DNA of 64,000 nt from Bradyrhizobium glycinis (GCF_016031655.1 NZ_JACCHQ010000016.1:1-64000), one strand, 5' to 3'; positions 43,182 through 52,581 are shown, counted from the first letter of the stretch. A program made the numbers and translations. Notes: generated by a model not told the origin, from the sequence alone.

Positions 43182-44135
43182 TCAGGTTTTGGTGACGTTC
43201 AGCAATGCATCGCGCGGCGCCGCAACCGTGTGGCTGGGACGGTTAACCAGAAAAAGCCCAGCAATTACAAGGACCGCTGCGGCCCCGAATGTCAGGCTGA
43301 GGGTGTCGTGCATGATGAAATAGCTACCCACCACGCCAAACAAAGGGGTGATGAAGGTAAAAGCCGACAATTTGCTGGCCGAATAGGCCTTCACCAGCGC
43401 GAACCAAAGCGTGAACGTGGTTCCCACCACCCAGATCGCCTGAAACGCCATCAGCCCGAGCGAGAGCGGGGCCGGCATGTGCGTGATGGATTCGCCGAAC
43501 AGCCAGGCCGCCAGCCCCAGGATCGGGACCGAGGTCGCGACCTGATATCCCAGCGCCTTCTCGGGCGCGGCGAAGCGCAGCCGCGTGCCCTTGGCAACCA
43601 GCGTGGTCGCGGCCCACAGCGCGGCACCCCCGACGATCAGGAGATCGCCGAGCAGAACCTGCGAATCGACATTGGGCTGGGGCACGCCGATCGCAAGCGC
43701 CACGCCGGCAAAGCTGATGGAAAGGCCCAGCCATTGCGAGCCGCCGAGACGCTCGCCGAGCACCTGATAGGAGCCGAGCGCAACAAAGAACGGCGCCGTG
43801 TAAAGGAATACCACCGCACGGGAAGCGGAGGTGAGACGCAGCCCCTGGAAGATCAGCACAAATTCGATGCCGAACATCAGCCCGGCGATCAGGCCCGGCT
43901 TCCAGGTGCCGTCTCGTTCGAAGAATTTGACACCGCGAAAGGTGCCAATGAGGAACAGCACCGGCAGCGCGCCCATCGAGCGGATGGTGGCCTGGAGCAT
44001 GGGCGGAATGTCCGGCAGCACCAGCTTCACCGCGATCTGGTTGAAGCCCCAGGTCAGGCACAGCATGAGCATCAGGGCGATGGCGCCGGCACTGAGGGGA
44101 CGACCGGCGGACGGTATGGCTTCGGTTGCGGACAT
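43182..44135 (-). CDS. EamA/DMT-superfamily transporter
   Basis: A 317-residue inner-membrane protein with ten predicted spans in two EamA halves ('LMLCLTWGFNQIAVKL' near 23-38; 'LGDLLIVGGAALWAATTLVAKG' near 162-183). Such proteins export or import metabolites, with substrates seldom known. ATG 44135 follows GGGAAG. It is 36 bases downstream of the Fur-family gene and 13 upstream of ispG, so the three may share a transcript. Confidence 0.88.
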   Translation of the reverse strand: MSATEAIPSAGRPLSAGAIALMLMLCLTWGFNQIAVKLVLPDIPPMLQATIRSMGALPVLFLIGTFRGVKFFERDGTWKPGLIAGLMFGIEFVLIFQGLRLTSASRAVVFLYTAPFFVALGSYQVLGERLGGSQWLGLSISFAGVALAIGVPQPNVDSQVLLGDLLIVGGAALWAATTLVAKGTRLRFAAPEKALGYQVATSVPILGLAAWLFGESITHMPAPLSLGLMAFQAIWVVGTTFTLWFALVKAYSASKLSAFTFITPLFGVVGSYFIMHDTLSLTFGAAAVLVIAGLFLVNRPSHTVAAPRDALLNVTKT

Positions 44136-44171
44136 TTCTTCCCAAAAATCCGGCTTTGCGCCGTTGTTGCT

Positions 44172-44666
44172 TCAAGACATTTTCTGACAATGCGTGCAGA
44201 CGCCCGTGATCTCCACCACAGACAGCTTTGGCGCGAAGCCTGAGCTGCGCGCGGCGGCGTTGAGGTCCTTGGCGAAGGATGCCGAGGGGATCTCGCCGAC
44301 CAGGCCGCAGCGATCGCAGATCAGGAACGCCACCGCCGAGGTCGAATCGTGGTCGTGGGCGGCGCAGGCGAGATAAGCGTTGCGACTCTCGATGCGGTGC
44401 ACGAGGCCGTTGGCCATCAGGAAATCGAGCGCACGATAGACCGTGATCGGCGCCGGCCGCGCCATGGACTTGGCGAGCTCGTCGATGATCTCGTAGGCGC
44501 CGAGCGGGCGGTGATTGGAGAGCAAAGCACCCAGCACCTGGCGGCGGATCGGCGTGAATTTCTGCGCGCGCTGCTCGCAGACCACTTCAGCATGCGCGAG
44601 CGCGTCCGCGGTGCAGCGGCCGTGATCATGGTCGGGCGCGGGGAATGCCGGCTTTGCGAGGCTCAT
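44172..44666 (-). CDS. zur: Fur-family transcriptional regulator, Zur-like
   Basis: 164 residues. A winged-helix domain ('FTPIRRQVLGALLSNHRPLGAYEIIDEL' near 37-64, 'APITVYRALDFLMANGLVHRI' near 72-92) is followed by a dimerisation domain with structural zinc cysteines Cys117, Cys120 ('ICDRCG'), Cys157 and Cys160 ('CTHC'). His/Asp residues at 103-107 ('AHDHD') and Cys101 fit the sensing site of Zur. It would repress zinc-uptake genes when zinc is plentiful. ATG 44666 is preferred; ATG 44684 is an alternative. No znuABC genes are in the window. Confidence 0.85.
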   Translation of the reverse strand: MSLAKPAFPAPDHDHGRCTADALAHAEVVCEQRAQKFTPIRRQVLGALLSNHRPLGAYEIIDELAKSMARPAPITVYRALDFLMANGLVHRIESRNAYLACAAHDHDSTSAVAFLICDRCGLVGEIPSASFAKDLNAAARSSGFAPKLSVVEITGVCTHCQKMS

Positions 44667-44779
44667 GTCCCCGTCTTCTAGCATTTCGCCGGGGGAACCC
44701 AAAGCACGACGAGCCGCCCGGCTGCCAGCCATGCTCCTCCCGCGGGACAGCACCGCGCCACCGGTCCGTGAAATAATCG

Positions 44780-44809
44780 TAAGCTTGCTTATTATATGCG
44801 AAGCTTATT
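44780..44809. promoter_or_regulatory. Probable MarR autoregulatory operator
   Basis: A perfect palindrome TAAGC-TT-GCTTA (44780-44791) is followed 16 bases on by a second GCTTATT (44787-44793 and 44803-44809). The sites lie in an AT-rich island just upstream of the MarR ribosome-binding site (GGAG at 44810-44813). MarR proteins bind such short palindromes, so this is a likely self-repression site for the efflux operon. Confidence 0.45.
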
Positions 44810-44822
44810 GGAGATGAAGCTC

Positions 44823-45305
44823 ATGACGCGCGGGTCGGTCGACCAGAATTTCCTGTTCACGCTCGGTGAGCTCTACCGCCTCCTGCGCGTCTACGCCGAC
44901 AAGGAGGCGTCCCGCTTCGGCATCACCCGCGCGCAATGGGCGGTGCTGGCCAAGGTGGAGCGCAGCGAGGGCATGAAGCAGTCCGAGCTCGCCGAGCTCC
45001 TGGAGATGCAGCCGATCACACTGACGCGGCTGATCGACAGGCTCTGCGACAACGACTGGATCGAGCGCCGCAACGACGCTTCTGATCGCCGGGTCAAGCG
45101 CCTGTACCTCAAGAAGGCCGGGCGGCAGCTGCTCGGCCGTATGAGCGGCCTGAAGTCGGAGCTCACGGCGAACGCACTCGACGGCATCAATCCGGCGGAT
45201 GCGCACCGCCTCCTCACCCAACTCGAGACCATCAAGGAAAACGTGCGAACCGCGATCCAGACATCAGGCGCGGAGCAAGCACGCAAGGAGCAGCGCTATG
45301 GCTGA
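44823..45305 (+). CDS. MarR-family transcriptional regulator
   Basis: A 160-residue winged-helix repressor. 'FGITRAQWAVLAKVERSEGMKQSELAELLEMQPITLTRLIDRL' (about 31-73) is the recognition region and 'IERRNDASDRRVKRLYLKKAG' (about 80-100) the wing. I choose ATG 44823 because GGAG lies nine bases upstream; ATGs at 44796 and 44814 are closer to or upstream of that site. The gene overlaps emrA by eight bases. It likely represses the operon and lets go on binding a small phenolic or drug ligand, as usual for the family. Confidence 0.92.
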   Translation: MTRGSVDQNFLFTLGELYRLLRVYADKEASRFGITRAQWAVLAKVERSEGMKQSELAELLEMQPITLTRLIDRLCDNDWIERRNDASDRRVKRLYLKKAGRQLLGRMSGLKSELTANALDGINPADAHRLLTQLETIKENVRTAIQTSGAEQARKEQRYG

Positions 45306-46461
45306 TCAGGTCATCAAGTTCCAGCCCGAGCAGAAGAGCGACAGCGGCAAGCCGACCAAGAAGGCCGGCACCGATCCGCGCCGCCGCCTGCTGGCGGGCC
45401 TGCGCCGCTATCGCCGTTTCCTGCTCCTGGTCGTGCTGCCGGTGATCGTCGCCGTCGGCGGCGTCACCTTCTATCTGCATGGGGGTCGCTATGTCGGCAC
45501 CGACGATGCCTATGTCGGCGCACAGAAGGTGCTGGTGACGCCCGACATCTCCGGCAAGATCCTGAAAGTCGTCGTGAAGGAAGGTCAGGTCGTCAAGCAG
45601 GGCGACGAGCTGTTCGAGATCGACCCGGTTCCATTCCGCCTCGCAGTGGATGAAGCCAAGGCGCAGCTCGCCCAGGCGCGCACGACCTACGACAACCTCG
45701 TTGCCAACATCAAGATCTACGGTGACATGCTCAACCTTGCGCAGCAGGGCGTCGAGCTGAAGCAGCGCGACGTCGAGCGCAAGCAGGCGCTGGTGAAGAA
45801 CAATTTCGGCTCTCAGCTCGATCTCGACAACGCCGCCAACGCGCTGGTGACGGCCGGCGCACAGACGCAGTTCGTCAAGCAACAGCTGTCCAACGCCAAG
45901 ACGCAACTGCTCGGCAACCCCGATCTGCCGCTCGAGCAGTTTCCTCCCTATGTGCAGGCCAAGGCCAAGCTCGACGACGCCCAGCGCAATCTCGACCATA
46001 CCGTGCTGCGCGCCCCGATGGGTGGCGTGGCGACGCAGGTCGAGCAGATTCAGCTCGGCCGTTACGTCGCCGCCGGCACGCCGGTGTTCTCCATCATCGA
46101 CGTTGCCCATCCCTGGGTCGACGCCAATCCGAAGGAGAGCGATCTCACCTATGTCACCGAAGGCCAGGCGGTCACGCTCGAGGTCGACGCGTTCCCGAAC
46201 CATGTGTTCAAGGGCAAGATTGGCTCGCTCTCGCCCGGCACCGGCGCGCAATTCGCAATCCTGCCGCCGCAAAATGCCACCGGCAATTTCGTCAAGGTGG
46301 TGCAGCGCGTACCGATCCGCATCTATTTCGACGAGACCGACAAATATGTGCGGAAGCTGAAAGCCGGCATGAGCGTCTACGCCACGATCGACACCGGCCA
46401 TCAGCGCTCGCTTGCCGGCCTGCTCGGCCTGTCGGCGACCGCGGGACAGGATAAAGACTAG
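45298..46461 (+). CDS. emrA: EmrA-type membrane fusion protein of MFS efflux system
   Basis: A 387-residue HlyD/EmrA periplasmic adaptor. One N-terminal span (about 40-62) is followed by a biotinyl-lipoyl segment ('VGTDDAYVGAQKVLVTPDISGKI' near 68-90) and a long coiled-coil hairpin (about 120-215). A second lipoyl half follows ('LRAPMGGVATQVEQIQLGRYVAAG' near 237-260), then a beta-barrel. ATG 45298 with AAGGAG overlaps the MarR stop. With EmrB and an outer-membrane TolC-like channel (not in the window) it exports hydrophobic compounds. Confidence 0.93.
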   Translation: MADQVIKFQPEQKSDSGKPTKKAGTDPRRRLLAGLRRYRRFLLLVVLPVIVAVGGVTFYLHGGRYVGTDDAYVGAQKVLVTPDISGKILKVVVKEGQVVKQGDELFEIDPVPFRLAVDEAKAQLAQARTTYDNLVANIKIYGDMLNLAQQGVELKQRDVERKQALVKNNFGSQLDLDNAANALVTAGAQTQFVKQQLSNAKTQLLGNPDLPLEQFPPYVQAKAKLDDAQRNLDHTVLRAPMGGVATQVEQIQLGRYVAAGTPVFSIIDVAHPWVDANPKESDLTYVTEGQAVTLEVDAFPNHVFKGKIGSLSPGTGAQFAILPPQNATGNFVKVVQRVPIRIYFDETDKYVRKLKAGMSVYATIDTGHQRSLAGLLGLSATAGQDKD

Positions 46462-46496
46462 GCCAAAGACCAAGAAAAAGAACAAGGACCGACCCG

Positions 46497-48053
46497 ATGT
46501 CCGGCCCCAATGCCAGCCTGATGGTCCCCGGCCTGCGCCGGAACATGGTGACGATCTGCGCCATGACGGCGACCATCATGCAGGCGCTGGACACCACCAT
46601 CGCCAACGTCGCGCTGCCCTACATGCAGGGCACGCTGTCGGCCTCGCAGGACCAGATCAACTGGGTGCTGACCTCCTACATCGTCGCCGCCGCGATCATG
46701 ACGGCGCCGGTGGGCTGGATCGCCAACCGCTTCGGCCGCAAGCGCATCTTCATCATCTGCTCGGCCGGGTTCACCATGGCGTCGGTGCTTTGCGGCCTCG
46801 CGCAGGACATCAACCAGATGGTGCTGTTCCGCCTGCTGCAGGGTGTGTTCGGCGCTGCCCTGGTGCCGCTGTCGCAATCGGTCATGCTCGACTATTACAC
46901 ACTCCAGGAGCGCGCCAAGGCGATGTCGATCTGGGGCATGGGCGTGATGATGGGCCCGATCATGGGACCCTCACTCGGGGCCTGGCTCACCGAGACCTAT
47001 TCCTGGCACTGGGTCTTCTTCGTCAATCTGCCGTTCGGCGCCATCACTGTGCTCGGGCTGATCGTCTTCATGGACGAGACCGAGAAGAACCTCAGCCTCA
47101 AATTCGACTGGTTCGGTTTCGCCGCGCTCGCGGTTGCGATCGGCGCGCTGCAGCTCGCACTCGACCGCGGCGAGCAATTGGGCTGGCTGGAATCGAACGA
47201 GATCCTCACGGAGTTCATCGTCTCGGCCGTCGCGTTCTACTTCTTCCTCGCGCATTCCTTCACGACCTCGACCCCGTTCATCCGCTTCGCCCTGTTCCGG
47301 GACCGCAACTTCGTCACCGGCTGCCTGTTCATGATCGTGATGGGGCTCGTCCTGTTCTCGACCATGGCGCTGGCCTCGCCCTACATGCAGAACGTGATCG
47401 GATATCCCATCATCACCGCCGGCCTGCTGCTGGCGAGCCGAGGGCTCGGCACCTTCTTCGCCATGATGCTGGTCGGCCGCATAATGCGCTATTTCGAGGC
47501 GCGCACGCTGATCATCTCAGGCCTGACGCTGACGGCGGGCTCGCTGTTCCAGATGACCGGCTGGACCGATCTCACCCAGGTGCCGGAGATCGTCACGGTC
47601 AGCGTCATCCAGGGTTTTGGCTTTGGCCTCGTCTTCGTGCCGCTCTCGACCGTGGCATTCCTGACGCTGTCGAACGAGCTGCGCACCGACGGCACCGCGA
47701 TGCTGACCCTGATGCGCAACGTCGCAAGCTCGGTCGGTATTTCCATCGTCATCGCCGAGCTGACGCAGGGCACGCGGCGGACCTATGCGATCCTCTCCGA
47801 GCACGTCAGCCCGTTCAACCACGCGCTGCAGATGCCTGATGTCCGCGGCCTGATCAATCTGTCCACCGACGCCGGCCGCGCCATGGCCGACCGGATGGTC
47901 AGCGTGCAGGCGCAGATCATCGCCTTCGCGCACGACTACCAGCTGGTGATGCTTTTCGTCCTCTGCACCATCCCGCTCGCTCTCTTGATCGGCTCGACCA
48001 AGGCCACACTGCGCAAGCAGGCGGCGGGGCCGGAGCATGCGGTGATGGAGTAG
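46497..48053 (+). CDS. emrB: EmrB-type MFS drug transporter (DHA2, 14 TMS)
   Basis: 518 residues and about 14 membrane spans. Family motifs: 'QALDTTIANVALPYMQGTL' near 24-42 (motif D1), 'GWIANRFGRKRIFIIC' near 74-89 (motif A) and 'LVPLSQSVMLDYY' near 121-133. It follows emrA by 35 bases. The operon marR-emrA-emrB would give resistance to organic compounds. Confidence 0.94.
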   Translation: MSGPNASLMVPGLRRNMVTICAMTATIMQALDTTIANVALPYMQGTLSASQDQINWVLTSYIVAAAIMTAPVGWIANRFGRKRIFIICSAGFTMASVLCGLAQDINQMVLFRLLQGVFGAALVPLSQSVMLDYYTLQERAKAMSIWGMGVMMGPIMGPSLGAWLTETYSWHWVFFVNLPFGAITVLGLIVFMDETEKNLSLKFDWFGFAALAVAIGALQLALDRGEQLGWLESNEILTEFIVSAVAFYFFLAHSFTTSTPFIRFALFRDRNFVTGCLFMIVMGLVLFSTMALASPYMQNVIGYPIITAGLLLASRGLGTFFAMMLVGRIMRYFEARTLIISGLTLTAGSLFQMTGWTDLTQVPEIVTVSVIQGFGFGLVFVPLSTVAFLTLSNELRTDGTAMLTLMRNVASSVGISIVIAELTQGTRRTYAILSEHVSPFNHALQMPDVRGLINLSTDAGRAMADRMVSVQAQIIAFAHDYQLVMLFVLCTIPLALLIGSTKATLRKQAAGPEHAVME

Positions 48054-48070
48054 CAACCGCCTGGCGGTCT

Positions 48071-48193
48071 CGTGTCCCGGGCGCGGTGCAGCGCGTAGCG
48101 ATGCGCCGCAGAACCGGGACCCATTCTCCTGTCGGATCTGGGCCCCGGCTCAGCAGCGCATCACTTGCGTGCTGCGCTGCGTCCGGGGCACGA
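48071..48193. repeat. Intergenic inverted repeat, family R4 (copy 2)
   Basis: CGTGTCCCGGGCGCGGTGCAG at the left pairs with CTGCGCTGCGTCCGGGGCACG at the right; 'GAACCGGGACCCAT' and 'TGGGCCCCGGCTC' are inner partners. It lies between convergent emrB and the kinase-like gene. Confidence 0.8.
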
Positions 48194-48197
48194 GAGA

Positions 48198-49262
48198 TCA
48201 TCCCAACAGCTCCTCACAGCCCAAATCGTCCACGGCCGCAAACACCCGCTCCAGATTGTTCCACCAGATCAGCGGCGGGATGTTGATGCTCCACTGCCAG
48301 ACCGGCCGCGTGATCTGCCAGAGCACCGCCCAGCGGTAGTCGCGATCGAGCGCGCCGCGCGTGTAGCCGGTGATGCCGCTGTCGATCAGCGTGTCGTGGT
48401 AGAGATTGAGCAGCAGCCGTTCAAGCGCCTGCCGGCGTTCCGGATACCAATGCATGGCCATCATGTAGGCGAGGTCGTGGGTCGGAACGTTGATGCTCCA
48501 GAGATCGAAATCGAAGATGCGCACCGTGTCATCGACGCCCGTGCGCGGCAGCAGGAAATTCCAGACATGAGCGTCGCCATGCGCGATGCTGAGGTGGCGG
48601 CGTGAATGGTAACGCTGGGATAGCCGCTCCGACTGATCGATGAGCCGACGGTAGATAGTTCGCCGCTCTTCGTTGAGGCGGTCACCGAGAAGATCGGCAA
48701 AGCGATCGTAATGCCCCGCGAACGTCTCCATCCGCTCTGCGCTGTCCTCCACGCTCGTCCAGGTGCCGACGGTGTCGCCGAGGCTCGGATGGTCCCACCA
48801 GGCTGCATGCCAGCGGGCCAGCGTGGTGACGATGGCGAACGTCTGCGCGCGCGACGGCGGCACCGGCCAGGTTGTCGCGACCTCGTGGCTGTCGGTGAGA
48901 TCCTCCAGCAGCAGATGCCAGGCGAGGCTGTCCTCGTCGAAATGCCCGTCAAAGCAGCGCGGCACGAGTCCCGGCGGCATCTGCGGCACCAGTTGCGTGT
49001 AATAATCCACCTCGCGCCGTCCGCCATTGGCGAGGCGCGCGCCGAAAGCGGAATTGGGAGTCTTGAGGATCAGCGACTGCGGGGCACCGGCGGATTCGCC
49101 GACGTAGCGCAGTCCAAGCCTGACGATATGCGACACCACGGTGTCGCGCTGATGCAGCACCTTCACCTCGCGGACGGCGCCTGCATCCAGCGCGCCGCCC
49201 CGGCGTAGCGCGGCCGTCATTCGGGCGGGCTCAACGACCGCCGGCAATTGTGGAGATGTCAT
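48198..49262 (-). CDS. Aminoglycoside-phosphotransferase/ecdysteroid-kinase-like protein
   Basis: 354 residues with the APH-type kinase fold. 'LILKTP' near 63-68 would carry the ATP-binding lysine, 'HGDAHVWNFLL' near 229-239 is the Brenner catalytic motif with the Asp base, and 'IFDFDLWSIN' near 249-258 supplies the metal-binding Asp. Members phosphorylate small hydroxylated molecules; antibiotic resistance should not be assumed. The substrate is unknown. ATG 49262 has a modest ribosome-binding site. It lies just downstream of a chemoreceptor on the same strand. Confidence 0.8.
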   Translation of the reverse strand: MTSPQLPAVVEPARMTAALRRGGALDAGAVREVKVLHQRDTVVSHIVRLGLRYVGESAGAPQSLILKTPNSAFGARLANGGRREVDYYTQLVPQMPPGLVPRCFDGHFDEDSLAWHLLLEDLTDSHEVATTWPVPPSRAQTFAIVTTLARWHAAWWDHPSLGDTVGTWTSVEDSAERMETFAGHYDRFADLLGDRLNEERRTIYRRLIDQSERLSQRYHSRRHLSIAHGDAHVWNFLLPRTGVDDTVRIFDFDLWSINVPTHDLAYMMAMHWYPERRQALERLLLNLYHDTLIDSGITGYTRGALDRDYRWAVLWQITRPVWQWSINIPPLIWWNNLERVFAAVDDLGCEELLG

Positions 49263-49332
49263 GAACCGCGATGCCCCTGTCCCGCGTCATACTGCACGAT
49301 CACATGCCCGGGCACCAGCGGCTGCGGCCGGC

Positions 49333-51021
49333 TCAGGCTGCGGCGGTCGAGTCGCGCACGGTCCGCACGACGATGGCGCGCAGCTGCTCGAGATTGGCCG
49401 CCATCCCGGTGATCGCCTGCCGCACATCCGCGGCGCGCTCGTTGACCGAGGCGGCATCGCGGCTGACGTCGCCGATCTTGGCCGAGACCTCCTTCGCCGC
49501 CGAGGCCGATTCGGAAATCGACCGCGTGATCTCCCGCGTCGCGGCATCCTGCTCTTCCATCGCCGCAGCGACCGAAGTCGCCACGCCGTCGATCTCGACG
49601 ATGTGGCTTCCCATGGCCTCGACGGCGTCGACCGCAGCCTGCGTCGAGGCCTGGATCTCGGCAATCAGCCGCCCGATCTCCTCGGTGGATTTGGCGGTCT
49701 GGTCGGACAGGGATTTCACTTCGGCGGCAACCACCGCAAAGCCGCGGCCGGCCTCGCCGGCGCGCGCCGCCTCGATCGTCGCGTTGAGCGCGAGGAGGTT
49801 GGTCTGGCCTGCGATGCCGCCGATGAGGTCGGAGACCTCCGCGATCTTCTTCACCGATCCGGCCAGCGCCTGAATGGTCGAACGCGCCTGCTCGCGGCCG
49901 GCAACCGCCGATTTGGTGACGGTGCTGGTCCGCGCGACCTGGCTCGCGATCTCGCGGATCGAGGCGCTCAGTTCTTCGGCCGCAGCGGAGACGGCCTGCG
50001 AACTGCCGAGCGCCTGCGTCGAAGCCGCCGCGACCGCCTGCGACTGCGCAGAGAGCGACTTTGCGATCTCGGAGAGGCCGGAAGCGGCTTGCTCCACGCC
50101 CTGCGTCGCCGCAGTCGCGGTATCGACCGAGCGGCCGGTCTCGCGTTCGACCGTTTCGGCCATCTGGTGCAGGGCGGAGCGCTTCGCAAGCGCCGCCGCC
50201 TGCTCCTGCCGCAACTGCTCCTCGCGCAGACGGGAATTCTCGACCGCCGCCTGCTTGAATACCAGAAGCGCGCCCGCCATCGAGCCGACCTCGTCCTGGC
50301 GCTGGGCGAACGGAATGTCTGCGGCGAGATCGCCGGTTGCGAGCTTCTGCATCGTGTCGGTCATGCGCACGATCGGGCGCACCACGCCGAGGGCAACACC
50401 CAACAGGCCGGCGGCAACGAAGGCGAGGACGGCGATGGAGACGCCGAGCAGGATATAGAGCATCGCGCTGTCGCGGTCCGCGGCCAGCTTCTCCATGGCG
50501 GCATTCTGCTTGTTGGCACTCTCGACGATGCTGTCGATGACGGCGCGGTGCGCGGTATAGGCCTCCTTGAGCTGCGCATAGGCGCGCTCGGAAGCCGCCA
50601 CGTCCTTGGCCTTGAGGGCGGGCAGAAGCTGATCCGACGCCTTCCAGAATTTCTGCACCTCCGCATCGGACTTCGACACCAGCGCGGTCTTGAGGTCGGC
50701 CGAAAGGCTGGAGGAGACCCAGAACGCCTTGCGCTCGTCGTAGTCCTTGCGCAGCTGGACCAGACGTTCGCCGTGGGCCGTCAGCTGATCCGGCTCGCGC
50801 ATGGCCAGCGTCGCCTCGAGATAGGCTTCGATGACGTATTCGGGCGGCGGCAGGATGTCGGCGATGAGGTCGTTGCCGAGCTTGATGTCGGCATAGAGCG
50901 GGCCGCCGACCTTGAGCTCTTTTAGGGCGTACAGGCTGGTCGAAACAACGGCGGCAAAACCAATGGCGAGAACGATGCCGAACGCGACGATCGCAGAGGA
51001 CAAGGACAGACGAAATTTCAT
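49333..51021 (-). CDS. Methyl-accepting chemotaxis protein
   Basis: A 562-residue transmembrane chemoreceptor. Span 1 is at about 9-31, a helical periplasmic sensor at 32-185, span 2 at about 187-210 and a HAMP region near 211-265. The signalling hairpin tip 'TNLLALNATIEAARAGEAGRGFAVVAAEV' lies near 404-432. The ligand domain has a four-helix-bundle look ('DLIADILPPPEYVIEAYLE'). It relays to CheA/CheW. No che genes are adjacent. Confidence 0.93.
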   Translation of the reverse strand: MKFRLSLSSAIVAFGIVLAIGFAAVVSTSLYALKELKVGGPLYADIKLGNDLIADILPPPEYVIEAYLEATLAMREPDQLTAHGERLVQLRKDYDERKAFWVSSSLSADLKTALVSKSDAEVQKFWKASDQLLPALKAKDVAASERAYAQLKEAYTAHRAVIDSIVESANKQNAAMEKLAADRDSAMLYILLGVSIAVLAFVAAGLLGVALGVVRPIVRMTDTMQKLATGDLAADIPFAQRQDEVGSMAGALLVFKQAAVENSRLREEQLRQEQAAALAKRSALHQMAETVERETGRSVDTATAATQGVEQAASGLSEIAKSLSAQSQAVAAASTQALGSSQAVSAAAEELSASIREIASQVARTSTVTKSAVAGREQARSTIQALAGSVKKIAEVSDLIGGIAGQTNLLALNATIEAARAGEAGRGFAVVAAEVKSLSDQTAKSTEEIGRLIAEIQASTQAAVDAVEAMGSHIVEIDGVATSVAAAMEEQDAATREITRSISESASAAKEVSAKIGDVSRDAASVNERAADVRQAITGMAANLEQLRAIVVRTVRDSTAAA

Positions 51022-51275
51022 GAAACAATCCAGGTCGGCGTCGAAACTGAGGCCACCCTAAACGACTACGGTAAATACGGGATTTATTCCCGCCGGAATT
51101 GTATTTCGCGAAGCCCGCATAAATACGGGAATTGGGCGTCAATGCATCGGTATTGAGTCAGCGAGGCTGACGCACAAACGCGCAAATGAACGCGTCTGAT
51201 GGGGGCAATGCAGCGCCGGCTCGGATGCCCCGAATGAGCCTGCCGAGGAGCAGGCCTCCTCGGCACGCCTTGCCT

Positions 51276-51878
51276 TCACACGTCGAAGAACACCGTCTCG
51301 TTGTCGCCCTGCAGGTACAGGTCGAGCCGGTAGACCGGCTTGCTGGCCTCGCGGACCGCAGTGAGCGTGGCCCGGCGGTCAGCCGGCACCAGCGCCAGCA
51401 CGGGATCGGCGGCGTTGCCGGCTTCGTCGTTGAAATAGATGCGGGTGTAGAGATGTCGCAGCATGCCGCGGGCAAACACCGCAACCAGGATGTGCGGCGC
51501 CTGCGGCTTGCCGGCGGGATCGGGCACCGCGCCCGGCTTGATGGTCTCGAAAGAATAATTGCCGTCCTTGTCGGTGCCGCAGCGGGCAAAGCCGCGGAAG
51601 CTCGCATTCGGCAGCGCGCGCTTGTCCTGGGGATCGGCGAAGCGGCCCTGCACATCCGCCTGCCAGATCTCCAGCATGGCGTCCGGCACGGCAACGCCGT
51701 CGCCGTCGAACACCCTGCCCTCGATGCGGATGCGGTCGCCTGAGACGTCCGGGGTCAGCGTCGAATTGGTGAACGCGTCGTTCCAGGCGTACTCGCCGGT
51801 CGGCGTCAGGCCGTATTTGAAGAACGGACCGACGGTCTGCGATGGGGTGATCCCGTCGGGCTTTACAGAATCCTGCAC
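51276..51878 (-). CDS. pcaG: Protocatechuate 3,4-dioxygenase, alpha subunit
   Basis: A 200-residue intradiol dioxygenase subunit. It shows 'PSQTVGPFFKYGLT' near 11-24 and the family core 'VPDAMLEIWQADVQGRF', but lacks the iron histidines: where PcaH has H-I-H it reads 'APHILVAVFARG'. That is normal for the non-catalytic alpha chain. The start is GTG 51878, one base after the pcaH stop, with GGAG in the pcaH coding region. It forms an (alpha-beta)n enzyme with PcaH. Confidence 0.93.
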   Translation of the reverse strand: MQDSVKPDGITPSQTVGPFFKYGLTPTGEYAWNDAFTNSTLTPDVSGDRIRIEGRVFDGDGVAVPDAMLEIWQADVQGRFADPQDKRALPNASFRGFARCGTDKDGNYSFETIKPGAVPDPAGKPQAPHILVAVFARGMLRHLYTRIYFNDEAGNAADPVLALVPADRRATLTAVREASKPVYRLDLYLQGDNETVFFDV

Positions 51879-51879
51879 G

Positions 51880-52581
51880 TTAATGGTTCTCCATGGGTGT
51901 GGCGTCCTTGCCGCGCAGCACGATGTCAAAGCGGTAGCACAGCGCCCATTCCGGCTGGGTATTCTCTAGATCGAAAGAGGAGACCATCCGCGCCCGCGCC
52001 TTCTCGTCCGGCACCGAGTTGAAGATCGGATCGAACGGGAACAAAGGATCGTTCGGGAAATACATCTGCGTCACGAGACGCGTGACGAAGGAATAGCCGA
52101 ACACCGAGAGATGGATGTGCGCAGGCCGCCAGGCATTGTGGTGATTGCCCCAGGGATAGGCGCCGGGCTTGATGGTGACGAAGCGATAATAGCCGGACGC
52201 ATCGCTCACGGTGCGGCCCGCGCCGGTGAAATTCGGATCCAGCGGCGCCGGATGCTGATCGCGGACGTGGACATAACGGCCGCAGGAATTGGCCTGCCAG
52301 ATTTCGACGAGCGAGTTCGGCACGCCGCGGCCGTCCTCGTCGCGCACATGGCCATGCACGATGATCCGCTCGCCGAGCGGCTCGCCCGCGTGCTGACGGG
52401 TGAGATCATTGTCGCCCTCGCGCACGGTCTCGTGGCCGTAGACCGGCCCGGTCAGCTCCGACAGCGTATGGGGCATCGGGATCAAGGGCTTGTTCGGCGC
52501 GCGCTTGATCGAGCTCTTGTAGTCGGGCGACAGCGGCAGCGGATGCGCCGTATTGCTGCCAATCGGATAGATGAATGTCAT
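51880..52581 (-). CDS. pcaH: Protocatechuate 3,4-dioxygenase, beta subunit
   Basis: The iron-bearing subunit, which opens protocatechuate to 3-carboxy-cis,cis-muconate. 233 residues. Fe(III) ligands by alignment to Pseudomonas: Tyr103 ('CGRYVHV'), Tyr142 ('GAYPWGN'), His155 and His157 ('WRPAHIHLSV'). ATG 52581 follows GGAGGAG. It is upstream of pcaG. The pcaB, C, D, I and J genes are not in the window, so the pathway must be completed elsewhere. Confidence 0.95.
   Translation of the reverse strand: MTFIYPIGSNTAHPLPLSPDYKSSIKRAPNKPLIPMPHTLSELTGPVYGHETVREGDNDLTRQHAGEPLGERIIVHGHVRDEDGRGVPNSLVEIWQANSCGRYVHVRDQHPAPLDPNFTGAGRTVSDASGYYRFVTIKPGAYPWGNHHNAWRPAHIHLSVFGYSFVTRLVTQMYFPNDPLFPFDPIFNSVPDEKARARMVSSFDLENTQPEWALCYRFDIVLRGKDATPMENH

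Noticed and set aside
48198..49262. Aminoglycoside resistance gene
   Set aside because: The kinase fold is shared with many metabolite kinases, and nothing in the sequence or its neighbours points to antibiotic modification.
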